Source: Pseudomonadota bacterium
Lineage (GTDB): Bacteria; Pseudomonadota; Gammaproteobacteria; Burkholderiales; Thiobacillaceae
Direction: 5' to 3'
Length of the DNA: 5,626 nt
NCBI GenBank assembly: GCA_021821425.1
Contig: JAKACL010000194.1
Span: 1-5,626, forward strand
Under the pieces are notes generated by a model. The model had not been told where the DNA came from and did not search any database. It saw nothing but the letters and a program-made list of their open reading frames with translations. Shown piece by piece: positions 1 to 5,585 of the stretch. Each line of letters begins with the position of its first letter. The first letter of the stretch is position 1. The translations under genes and the position numbers were made by a program.

Positions 1-684
1 GGCACGGGCCGAGCCGAATTGGAGTTCGCGCGACTCGACGCCCAGTATGCGCAGATCCGCTCGCCGATCGCCGGCCGCGTCGGGCGCATTGCGATCCGCC
101 AGGGCAGCCTGGTTCAGGCCGGCGGCGAGCCGCTCACCACCGTCGTGGCGCCGGGTGCGCTCGACGTGCGCTCGGCCCTGACCGAAGCCGACTGGCCGCA
201 GGTCGTCGCGGCGCGTGCGGCAGGCAGGGTGATGGCCGAGGTGCGGCCGGATTCGCTGGGCGCCGCGCCCGAACAGTCAACTGCGGTGCAGGGCGAACTG
301 GTGTTCGTCGACACCCAGCTCGATCCCGCCACCGGCGCGGTGCCGCTGAAGGTGCGGATCGCCGGATCGCCGGGCGCGCTGATGCCCGGGCAGGGCGTGC
401 GCTTGCGCCTGCTGCTGGGCCGCCTCGCCGATGTGAAAGTGCTGCCCGAGGCGGCGCTGCAGCAGGGGCAGGAAGGCACCTATGTGTATGTGGTGCGCGA
501 CGACCGTGCGGTGATTCAGCCGGTGCGGGCGACCCACAACCTCGATGGCCTGCTGGTGGTCGAGGGCGGATTGCAGGCGGGCGAGCCGGTGTTGATCGAA
601 GTCCCCAAGCGGCTGAAGGCCGGCGACAAGGTCCGGCTCGAAGGCGCGCCGGCGGACCGCAAACCGGGCAAGGCGGGGTCGTGA
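1..684 (+). CDS. RND efflux periplasmic adaptor (membrane fusion protein), 5' partial
   Basis: This is the C-terminal 227 residues of a periplasmic adaptor, open from base 1, so the true start, signal peptide and most of the hairpin lie upstream. Seen in the sequence: the fragment begins at the end of the coiled-coil hairpin (LEFARLDAQYAQIRSPIAGR, from about residue 7), the return strand of the lipoyl domain typical of MdtA/AcrA adaptors (family consensus is close to LDYTxIRAPIDGRVG). A beta-barrel region follows (about residues 45-145, with LMPGQGVRLRLLLG near its end), then a membrane-proximal region (about 150-220, with VLPEAALQQGQEGTYVYVV). Such adaptors link an inner-membrane RND pump to an outer-membrane channel in the periplasm. 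The RND permease gene follows 43 bases downstream, supporting one operon. The TTG at base 19 is internal to the domain and is not a start. Substrate cannot be told from this fragment. Confidence 0.93.
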   Translation, partial: GTGRAELEFARLDAQYAQIRSPIAGRVGRIAIRQGSLVQAGGEPLTTVVAPGALDVRSALTEADWPQVVAARAAGRVMAEVRPDSLGAAPEQSTAVQGELVFVDTQLDPATGAVPLKVRIAGSPGALMPGQGVRLRLLLGRLADVKVLPEAALQQGQEGTYVYVVRDDRAVIQPVRATHNLDGLLVVEGGLQAGEPVLIEVPKRLKAGDKVRLEGAPADRKPGKAGS

Positions 685-731
685 TGCGAAGACCAGCCCA
701 GCGCTTCAGCCTTGAGCGCGCGCCGGCATGA
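684..731 (+). CDS. Candidate 15-codon coupling/leader mini-ORF between adaptor and permease
   Basis: A short frame MRRPAQRFSLERAPA starts at ATG 684-686, which overlaps the adaptor stop as TGATG. It ends at TGA 729-731, which overlaps the permease start codon as ATGA. It therefore fills the junction exactly. A purine-rich stretch, AAGGCGGGG at 670-678, lies upstream at a usable distance for initiation. The permease ATG itself has no convincing Shine-Dalgarno, so terminating ribosomes handed on by this mini-ORF could supply initiation. The overlaps are directly visible; the coupling role is inference. The peptide has no recognisable domain and may have no function of its own. A chance open frame in GC-rich DNA remains possible. 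Confidence 0.4.
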   Translation: MRRPAQRFSLERAPA

Positions 732-3700
732 ACCCGTCTCGCCTCTTCATCGAACGCCCGGTCGCCACGCTGATGCTGGTGCTGGCGATGGTGCTGTTCG
801 GCGCGCTTGCCTACAGGCAGCTGCCGGTCAACGATCTGCCGCAGGTCGACTTCCCCACCTTGCGCATCAGCGCCAGCCTGCCGGGTGCGAACCCGGAGAC
901 CATGGCCAACACGGTGGCGATGCCGCTGGAGCGGCAGCTGTCGACGGTGCCGGGGATCGAGTCGATGAGTTCGCAATCGAGCCAGGGCTCGACCAGCATC
1001 ACGCTGCAGTTCGAGTTGTCGCGCGACATCGACGCCGCCGCGCAGGACGTGCAGACCGCCATCGCGCAGGCGGCGCGCAACCTGCCCGCCGGCATGGACC
1101 CGCCCCAGTTGCGCAAGATCAACCCGTCCGATTCGCCCATCCTGTATCTGGCCCTGTCGGCCGAGCGCCTGCCGCTGACCCGGCTCGACGCGATCGCCGA
1201 CTCGCGGGTGGCGCAGCGCCTGTCGGGCATGAGCGGGGTGGCGCAGGTGCTGGTGTTCGGTTCGCAGAAATACGCGCTGCGGCTGTATCTCGACCCCGCC
1301 AGGCTGCAGCAGCGCGGCCTGAGTTTTACCGACGTCATCCAGGCGGTGCAGACGGCGAATGCCAATCTGCCGTCGGGCACGCTCGATGGCGCCAGCCGCG
1401 CCTACACGGTGAAAGCGCCGGTATCGCTCGCCCATGCGGAAGATTTCGGCAACATCATCGTCGCCTACAAGGACGGCGTCGCGCTGCGCCTGAAGGATCT
1501 GGGACGCGCCGAGGACGGCGTCGAAAACGACAAGACCCGCACCTGGTACAACGGCACCCGCGCCATCGTGCTGGCGGTGCAGCGCCAGCCGGGTGCGAAC
1601 ACGGTCGAAGTCGCCGAGCGCATCCGCGCGATGCTGCCGCAGATCGAGGAAGAATTGCCCGACGGTGTTCGCCTGCAAGTGCTTTCCGATCGCTCGCGCT
1701 TCGTCAGGGACTCGATGCATGAAGTCAATTTCACGCTGATGCTGGCGCTGGTCCTGGTGATCCTGGTCATCTTCGCTTTTCTGCACAACCTTCGCGCCAC
1801 CCTGATCGCCGCGCTGGTGCTGCCGAGCACGCTCCTGGGCACATTCGCCTTCATGCATCTGGCAGGCTATAGCCTCAACAACCTGTCGCTGATCGCGATC
1901 ATCCTGGCGATCGGCTTTGTGGTGGACGACGCGGTGGTGGTGATCGAGAACATCACGCGTCACCTCGACATGGGCAAGTCGCGCATGCAGGCCGCGCTCG
2001 ACGGCGCGCAGGAAATCGGCTTCACCGTGGTGTCGATGACGGTGTCGCTGGCGGCGGTATTCCTGCCGATCCTGTTCATGGGCGGCATGATCGGCCGGCT
2101 GTTCCAGGAATTCGCCGTCAGCATCGGCGTTGCCGTGCTGCTGTCCGGGGTGGTGGCGCTGACGCTGACGCCGATGCTGTGCGCGCGCGGCCTGTCGCAC
2201 GAAGCGCCGAACAATCCCCTGTCGCGCGGCTTCGAGGCGGCGTTCAGCCGCTTCCGCGATTTTTACGGCGACACCCTGCGCGCCAGCATGCGCCATCGCG
2301 GCCTCATGCTGCTGTTGTCGGCCGCGGTGATCGGCGGCATGGTCTGGCTGGCCGGTCAGGTCAAGCAGGGCTTCATTCCGCGCGTCGATTCCGGGATGAT
2401 TTTCGCCAGCATCCAGTATCCGGAAGGCATTCCGTTCGAGGAGCTCTCCATGCGCCAGCAGCGCATCGCCGATATCGTGCAGAAGCATCCCGCGGTCGAA
2501 GGCCTGATGTCGAGTGCCGGGCAGGCCGGCGGCGGCATCGGCGGTTCCAACGTCGGCCGGCTGGTGATCCGGCTGGCGCCGCGCGAGACCCGGATCGGCG
2601 CCGATGAAGTGATCGACGAACTGCGCGCGGCAACGCGCCAGGTCAGCGGCGTCAACGTCACGCTGCAGAATCCGGCCTCGATCAACGTCGGTTCCTTGAT
2701 TTCCAGCAGCGACTACCAGCTGACCCTGAAGTCGAGCGATTTCGAGGCGCTGAAAGCCGCCGCTGCCGTTGTCGAAAAGCGCCTCGACGCGGTGCCGCTG
2801 CTGGTCGACGTCGACAGCAACCTGGAGCTGCGCAACCCCGAGCTGCGCGTGGTGCTCGATCCGGTGCAGTCGGCGCGGCTCGGCATCAGCGCGCAGCAGG
2901 TGCAGCAGACATTGTACGACGCGCTCGGCGGACGCCGCATCAGCGAGATCAACGGCGTCGACGACCAGTATGCGGTCAGCCTGAAGATTCTGCCCGAAGC
3001 GCAGCTGAATCCGTCCATCCTTGGACAACTGCCCTTGCGCACCGCATCGGGCGCGCTGACCCGGCTCGATGCGGTGGCCCGGATCGAACCGGGCGTGGGG
3101 CCGATTGCGGTGTATCACTACGGCCAGCAGCCGGCGGTCACGCTGTCGTTCAACCTCGCGCCCGGCGCATCGCTCAACGCCGCGCTCGATGCAGCGCTGG
3201 CCGCCGCCAACGAGGCGCTTCCGGCCGGGGTCAGCGCCGAACTCACCGGCGCGGCGCAGAAATTCCAGGAGTCGACCGTCACGCTGCCCCTGTTGTTGCT
3301 GTTCACCGTCGTCATCATCTACATGGTGCTGGCGGTGTTGTACGAACACCTCGGCCATCCGCTCACCATCCTGACCGCCTTGCCGCTGGCGGGCTTCGGT
3401 GCGCTGCTGGTGCTGTTGCTGATGGGCGAGGAGCTCAACATCTTCAGCTTCGTCGGCATCATCCTGCTGGTGGGTCTGGTAAAGAAGAACGGCATCATGA
3501 TGATCGACTTCGCGCTGACCCGGCAGCGCGCCGGCATGAGCGCCGAGGACGCCATCGTCGAAGCCAGCCTGGTGCGTCTGCGCCCGATCATGATGACCAC
3601 CTTCGCCGCGATCTTCGCCACGCTGCCGATTGCCATCGGCTTCGGCGCCGGCGCCGAGGCGCGCCGGCCGCTGGGCATTGCAGTGATTGGCGGGCTGGTG

Positions 3701-3796
3701 TTCTCGCAATTCTTCACGCTTTACATCACACCCACCTTCTACGTGAGCATGGCGCGGATGGAAGCGGCGCTCAGGCGCTGGCGCGCACGGGCGTGA
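728..3796 (+). CDS. RND multidrug-type efflux permease, MdtB/MdtC-like (HAE1 superfamily branch)
   Basis: A complete 1022-residue inner-membrane proton-driven exporter, the usual length for AcrB/MdtC-type pumps. Seen: TM1 at about residues 8-30; a periplasmic porter half (about 35-330); TM2-TM6 (about 335-490); TM7 (about 527-546); a second periplasmic half to about 850; and TM8-TM12 (about 852-1010). The proton-relay acids are the D400-D401 pair in TM4 (GFVVDDAVVVIEN), matching AcrB D407/D408. The TM10 lysine is K920 (LVKKNGIMMIDFA), matching AcrB K940, so the pump looks functional. The N-terminus (RPVATLMLVL, then LPVNDLPQVDFP) is typical of MdtB/MdtC/MuxB proteins. The start is fixed because an in-frame TGA lies at 713-715 and this ATG is the first start after it. 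No clear Shine-Dalgarno precedes it. Only one permease is present, unlike mdtBC pairs, so it probably works as a homotrimer with the upstream adaptor. Substrate is unknown. Confidence 0.96.
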   Translation: MNPSRLFIERPVATLMLVLAMVLFGALAYRQLPVNDLPQVDFPTLRISASLPGANPETMANTVAMPLERQLSTVPGIESMSSQSSQGSTSITLQFELSRDIDAAAQDVQTAIAQAARNLPAGMDPPQLRKINPSDSPILYLALSAERLPLTRLDAIADSRVAQRLSGMSGVAQVLVFGSQKYALRLYLDPARLQQRGLSFTDVIQAVQTANANLPSGTLDGASRAYTVKAPVSLAHAEDFGNIIVAYKDGVALRLKDLGRAEDGVENDKTRTWYNGTRAIVLAVQRQPGANTVEVAERIRAMLPQIEEELPDGVRLQVLSDRSRFVRDSMHEVNFTLMLALVLVILVIFAFLHNLRATLIAALVLPSTLLGTFAFMHLAGYSLNNLSLIAIILAIGFVVDDAVVVIENITRHLDMGKSRMQAALDGAQEIGFTVVSMTVSLAAVFLPILFMGGMIGRLFQEFAVSIGVAVLLSGVVALTLTPMLCARGLSHEAPNNPLSRGFEAAFSRFRDFYGDTLRASMRHRGLMLLLSAAVIGGMVWLAGQVKQGFIPRVDSGMIFASIQYPEGIPFEELSMRQQRIADIVQKHPAVEGLMSSAGQAGGGIGGSNVGRLVIRLAPRETRIGADEVIDELRAATRQVSGVNVTLQNPASINVGSLISSSDYQLTLKSSDFEALKAAAAVVEKRLDAVPLLVDVDSNLELRNPELRVVLDPVQSARLGISAQQVQQTLYDALGGRRISEINGVDDQYAVSLKILPEAQLNPSILGQLPLRTASGALTRLDAVARIEPGVGPIAVYHYGQQPAVTLSFNLAPGASLNAALDAALAAANEALPAGVSAELTGAAQKFQESTVTLPLLLLFTVVIIYMVLAVLYEHLGHPLTILTALPLAGFGALLVLLLMGEELNIFSFVGIILLVGLVKKNGIMMIDFALTRQRAGMSAEDAIVEASLVRLRPIMMTTFAAIFATLPIAIGFGAGAEARRPLGIAVIGGLVFSQFFTLYITPTFYVSMARMEAALRRWRARA

Positions 3797-3797
3797 T

Positions 3798-4205
3798 TCA
3801 GATCAGCCAGGCCAGCGCGGCGTAACGCGCCAGCTTGCCGAGCGTCACCAGCAGCAGAAAGCTGCCGACGCCGACGCGCAGCACCCCGGCCACCAGACAC
3901 AGCGGATCGCCCACCACCGGCAGCCAGGCGAACAGCAGACTGGGCCGGCCCCAGCGCGCGAACCAGCGTTCGGCACGGGCAGCGCGCAGCTCGGCTTTTT
4001 CGCTGCGCCCTACCGCCTGCCGGCCGAAGCGTCCCATGCCGTAGGTGATCAGGCTGCCGAGCACGTTGCCGACGGTGGCCGTCAGCACGCTGGCAACCGG
4101 GTCGGCGCCCTGGTGCAGGCGATACAGCAGCAGCGCTTCGGAACCGCCTGGAAACAGGGTGGACGACAACAGCGCCGACCCGAACAGCGTCCAGTCCATC
4201 GTCAT
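3798..4205 (-). CDS. YqaA-family (DedA/SNARE-associated-like) small inner-membrane protein
   Basis: A 135-residue hydrophobic protein close in length and pattern to E. coli YqaA (about 140 residues). Seen: an N-terminal segment with LFPGGSEALLL (residues 17-27), a second segment with TATVGNVLGSLITYGMGRF (42-60), a charged cytoplasmic-looking stretch (residues 67-87), then FAWLPVVGDPLCLVAGVLRV (92-111) and the C-terminal LGKLARYAALAWLI. The LPVVGD..C and GK..RY patterns match my memory of YqaA. Members sit in the inner membrane; the wider DedA/SNARE-associated superfamily includes lipid scramblases or flippases, but the function of YqaA itself is not established, so I assign none. The ATG directly follows the TGA of the DUF3617 gene with no gap and no good Shine-Dalgarno, pointing to translational coupling. 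A second ATG (4199-4197) two codons in is an alternative start. Its stop lies one base from the convergent permease stop. Confidence 0.85.
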   Translation of the reverse strand: MTMDWTLFGSALLSSTLFPGGSEALLLYRLHQGADPVASVLTATVGNVLGSLITYGMGRFGRQAVGRSEKAELRAARAERWFARWGRPSLLFAWLPVVGDPLCLVAGVLRVGVGSFLLLVTLGKLARYAALAWLI

Positions 4206-4643
4206 TCAGCGCGGCGTGCAGTCGCCGATCCGCCGGGCCCAGGCGCGCTGGGTGAATTCCCTCATGCCCTCCAGCGACGGGACATAGCGGCCGCCCATCA
4301 GGACGTCCCAGCCGGCTGCGTGGCTGCTGCCGCTGGCGCGCCCAACCATGCGGCCGCCGCCGGCCGTCGGGCAGCTGAAGTGGTAATTCACCGTGTCGCC
4401 AACCTGCTGCAGCCGGCTGACCGCACAAGGCAACCCGGTTTCGCTGGCCGCGTAGGCACTGCCGTTGACGATCTCGCGCGGCGTGGCGCATTGCTGCACC
4501 ACCCGCACCGGCAGCTGCAGCGGCGTGCCGCGCATCACCAGTTGCAGCGAGACTTCGTACAGGCCGGGCTGCAGCGCGGCCGCCGTGGCGACGGCGGGCA
4601 GCGCCGCCAGCACGAGGGAGGCGAAGCGAAACAACGGGTGCAT
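4206..4643 (-). CDS. DUF3617-type exported protein
   Basis: A 145-residue protein with a Sec signal peptide: MHPLFRF, a hydrophobic core SLVLAALPAVA, and a likely cleavage near TAA/ALQPG (residues 20-23). The mature part begins LQPGLYEVSLQLVMRG and ends ARRIGDCTPR. The G(L/W)(Y/W)EV opening, a central QxC, and a terminal RIGDC are features I associate with DUF3617, a family of proteobacterial periplasmic proteins of unknown function. Four cysteines (C52, C73, C91, C142) could form two disulfides in the periplasm; this is inference. The start was chosen at 4643 because a GGAG sits six bases upstream and the signal peptide begins there; the frame stays open further upstream to 4727 but that extension lacks family or signal-peptide character. 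It is the first gene of a two-gene unit with the YqaA-like gene. Confidence 0.82.
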   Translation of the reverse strand: MHPLFRFASLVLAALPAVATAAALQPGLYEVSLQLVMRGTPLQLPVRVVQQCATPREIVNGSAYAASETGLPCAVSRLQQVGDTVNYHFSCPTAGGGRMVGRASGSSHAAGWDVLMGGRYVPSLEGMREFTQRAWARRIGDCTPR

Positions 4644-4649
4644 GGAGGT

Positions 4650-4653
4650 CTCC
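4650..4653 (-). promoter_or_regulatory. Ribosome binding site fixing the DUF3617 gene start
   Basis: Read on the minus strand, GGAG is followed by six bases (ACCTCC) and then ATG at 4643-4641. This supports the shorter 145-residue product over the longer open frame that begins upstream. Confidence 0.7.
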
Positions 4654-4723
4654 GGAAGGTTACAGGGGTCAGTGTGACACGGCCCCGGCGCGGATTGAAG
4701 CGAAAGACTCAGGGCGCGGCCCA

Positions 4724-4751
4724 ACAATACGATTGATGCCGTAAATCTAAA
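4724..4751 (-). promoter_or_regulatory. Candidate sigma70 promoter for the DUF3617-yqaA unit
   Basis: On the minus strand TTTAGA (4751-4746, four of six to TTGACA), a 16-base spacer and TATTGT (4729-4724, four of six to TATAAT) form a plausible but weak promoter about 80 bases before the start codon. It lies at the edge of the AT-rich block. This is a pattern match by eye only. Confidence 0.3.
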
Positions 4752-4760
4752 CTATCCATA

Positions 4761-4775
4761 CGATCTATTGGATCG
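4761..4775. promoter_or_regulatory. Perfect inverted repeat, candidate operator upstream of rubrerythrin
   Basis: CGATC-TATTG-GATCG has two perfect five-base arms around a five-base centre. It overlaps where the -35 element would lie for the candidate -10 at 4783-4788, a usual position for a regulator. The octamer ATCTATTG (4763-4770) also recurs as ATTTATTG 13 bases later (4776-4783). I cannot assign a regulator; peroxide- or iron-responsive factors (OxyR, Fur/PerR type) are guesses from the genes controlled. Confidence 0.35.
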
Positions 4776-4782
4776 ATTTATT

Positions 4783-4798
4783 GATAATCTCTAATATC
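4783..4798 (+). promoter_or_regulatory. Candidate -10 element and overlapping GATA/TATC dyad for the rubrerythrin cassette
   Basis: GATAAT at 4783-4788 matches five of six bases of the sigma70 -10 consensus. No good -35 is found 16-18 bases upstream, which would fit an activated promoter. The same bases start an imperfect dyad, GATA-N8-TATC (4783-4798), loosely recalling Fur/OxyR-type half-sites but matching neither consensus in spacing. The whole 4739-4830 block is AT-rich against the GC-rich surroundings. Confidence 0.35.
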
Positions 4799-4807
4799 TC
4801 ACCTGTC

Positions 4808-4828
4808 TTGATTGACAGTGAAAATCAA
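4808..4828 (+). repeat. Inverted repeat TTGATT-N9-AATCAA in the rubrerythrin leader
   Basis: Six-base perfect arms at 4808-4813 and 4823-4828 with a nine-base spacer lie just before the ribosome binding site. The arms look like FNR half-sites, but FNR needs TTGAT-N4-ATCAA, so the spacing does not fit. It could be an operator placed to block transcription or a small mRNA hairpin near the ribosome binding site. Role unproven. Confidence 0.35.
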
Positions 4829-4833
4829 CCTAC

Positions 4834-4838
4834 AGGAG
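4834..4838 (+). promoter_or_regulatory. Ribosome binding site fixing the rubrerythrin start
   Basis: AGGAG five bases before ATG 4844 selects that start over the longer open frame reaching up to 4781, whose extra residues fall in the AT-rich promoter block. Confidence 0.8.
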
Positions 4839-4843
4839 CCATC

Positions 4844-5338
4844 ATGCAGAACACGACGTCCCCGACCATCCAGAACCTCGAAGCCGCCTTTGCCGGCGAG
4901 TCGATGGCCCACATCAAGTACATGTGGTTCGCCCGCCAGTGCCGCAAGGTCGGCGACGAATCGACTGCCAAGGTGTTCGAGGACACCGCCGCGCAGGAAA
5001 TGCTGCACGCCTTCGGCCACGCCGAGCTGCTGTTCGCCGACGAGACCATGACGCCGGCCAGGTGCCTGCAGTACGCGATCGAGGGCGAGACCCACGAGTA
5101 CACCGAGATGTACCCGAAATTCCGCCACGAGGCGATGATCGAGGGCAACACCGCCGCGGTGGCCGAGATGGACGAGCAGATCGCCGAATCGAAGGAGCAC
5201 GCGGAAATGTTCAAGGGCGTGCTGGAAAAGGCCGCCAAACGCTTCGCCGCGCTGGCCAAGGTAGAAGAAAAGCACGCAAGACACTACCAGGCCCAGCAAG
5301 ACGCGATTGCCGCCTGCACATTTTTTAAGACCATTTGA
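4844..5338 (+). CDS. Rubrerythrin, diiron domain only, with an extended helical hairpin
   Basis: A 164-residue ferritin-like diiron protein; rubrerythrins typically reduce hydrogen peroxide to water with electrons from rubredoxin. Seen: helix A with AFAGES (E19), helix B with QEMLH (E52, H55), helix C with EGETHEYTEMYP (E82, E85), and a last helix FAALAKVEEKHARHY (E141, H144). These match the known E/ExxH/ExxE/ExxH ligand set. There is no C-terminal CxxC rubredoxin domain; the chain ends ACTFFKTI. A separate rubredoxin gene follows after 15 bases and probably supplies that role. Odd point: E85 to E141 spans 56 residues against about 30 in classical rubrerythrin, so about 26 residues (near 102-127) are additional, and they contain a second ESKEH segment (E115, H119). 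Cysteines C33, C74 and C158 are not in a metal motif. It acts in the cytoplasm. The family call is firm; the exact ligand assignment in helix D is less so. Confidence 0.93.
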   Translation: MQNTTSPTIQNLEAAFAGESMAHIKYMWFARQCRKVGDESTAKVFEDTAAQEMLHAFGHAELLFADETMTPARCLQYAIEGETHEYTEMYPKFRHEAMIEGNTAAVAEMDEQIAESKEHAEMFKGVLEKAAKRFAALAKVEEKHARHYQAQQDAIAACTFFKTI

Positions 5339-5353
5339 TTGAAAGGACGCATC

Positions 5354-5524
5354 ATGAAAGCTTGGCAATGCATCGTTTGCGGTTATGTGTACGACGAATC
5401 CAAAGGCGACCCGGAGCACGGCATCGCCCCCGGCACCCGCTGGGAAGACGTGCCCGAGAGCTGGGAATGCCCGGACTGCGGCGTCGCCAAGGCTGATTTC
5501 GACATGGTCGAAGTCACCGCTTGA
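5354..5524 (+). CDS. Rubredoxin
   Basis: A 56-residue one-iron electron carrier of the usual length. Seen: the two iron-binding knuckles C6-IV-C9-GYVYDE and C39-PD-C42-G, plus the conserved aromatic core (W4, Y11, Y13, W30, W37, F49) and the segment [20 protein letters not shown], which is standard for the family. The start at 5354 is set by AAAGGA six bases upstream; a TTG further up at 5339 would only add MKGRI and would start within the intergenic spacer. It sits 15 bases after rubrerythrin and upstream of a probable rubredoxin reductase, so it most likely passes electrons from that reductase to rubrerythrin. Rubredoxins may also serve alkane hydroxylases (AlkG type) or other partners, but none is in view. 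Confidence 0.97.
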   Translation: MKAWQCIVCGYVYDESKGDPEHGIAPGTRWEDVPESWECPDCGVAKADFDMVEVTA

Positions 5525-5537
5525 TCGCCGGCCACAC

Positions 5538-5562
5538 CGGGAGGCGTTTTAAATGCCTCCCG
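5538..5562 (+). terminator. Hairpin after rubredoxin: weak terminator or attenuator
   Basis: Arms CGGGAGGC (5538-5545) and GCCTCCCG (5555-5562) pair perfectly over eight bases and can extend by G-U and two A-U pairs to a three-base loop. Only a poor T-run (CAATTTG) follows, so it is a weak intrinsic terminator at best. It stands 23 bases before the reductase gene and could reduce read-through, or protect the 3' end of a short rubrerythrin-rubredoxin mRNA. Confidence 0.55.
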
Positions 5563-5585
5563 CAATTTGAATTCAGGAGCTTGTC

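Noticed and set aside
712..1722. A 336-codon plus-strand frame overlapping the start of the permease
   Set aside because: Its translation is low-complexity Arg/Ala/Gly-rich and without family features. The overlapping permease frame is unmistakable.
134..3709. A 1191-codon open frame on the minus strand, antisense to the adaptor and permease genes
   Set aside because: It is very rich in Arg, His, Gln and Asp with no domain or hydrophobic pattern, as expected when a GC-rich gene is read backwards in its codon-biased antisense frame. The plus strand encodes clear, full-length families over the same bases.
3775..3818. Inverted repeat GCGCTGGC / GCCAGCGC around the convergent stop codons as a possible bidirectional terminator
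   Set aside because: The loop is 28 bases, there is no T-run on either side, and a nearby CGCGCCAGC (3826-3834) competes for the same arm. In DNA this GC-rich such short repeats arise easily.
3739..4491. A 250-codon minus-strand frame overlapping both the YqaA-like and DUF3617 genes
   Set aside because: It is in a different frame from both recognisable proteins, with Arg/Gly/Pro-rich shadow composition and no signal or motif.
4783..4798. Fur box or OxyR site
   Set aside because: Only short half-site likeness (GATAAT, AATATC) is present, and the spacing does not fit the known Fur 7-1-7 or OxyR ATAG-N7-CTAT patterns. Kept only as an unassigned dyad.
4808..4828. FNR box upstream of rubrerythrin
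   Set aside because: The half-sites look right, but the spacer between TTGAT and ATCAA is far longer than the four bases that FNR requires.
4844..5524. A single fused rubrerythrin with a rubredoxin domain split by a frameshift
   Set aside because: Rubrerythrin ends in a clean stop, and the rubredoxin has its own ribosome binding site, its own ATG and the full 56-residue length with the stand-alone type of sequence. These are two genuine genes.
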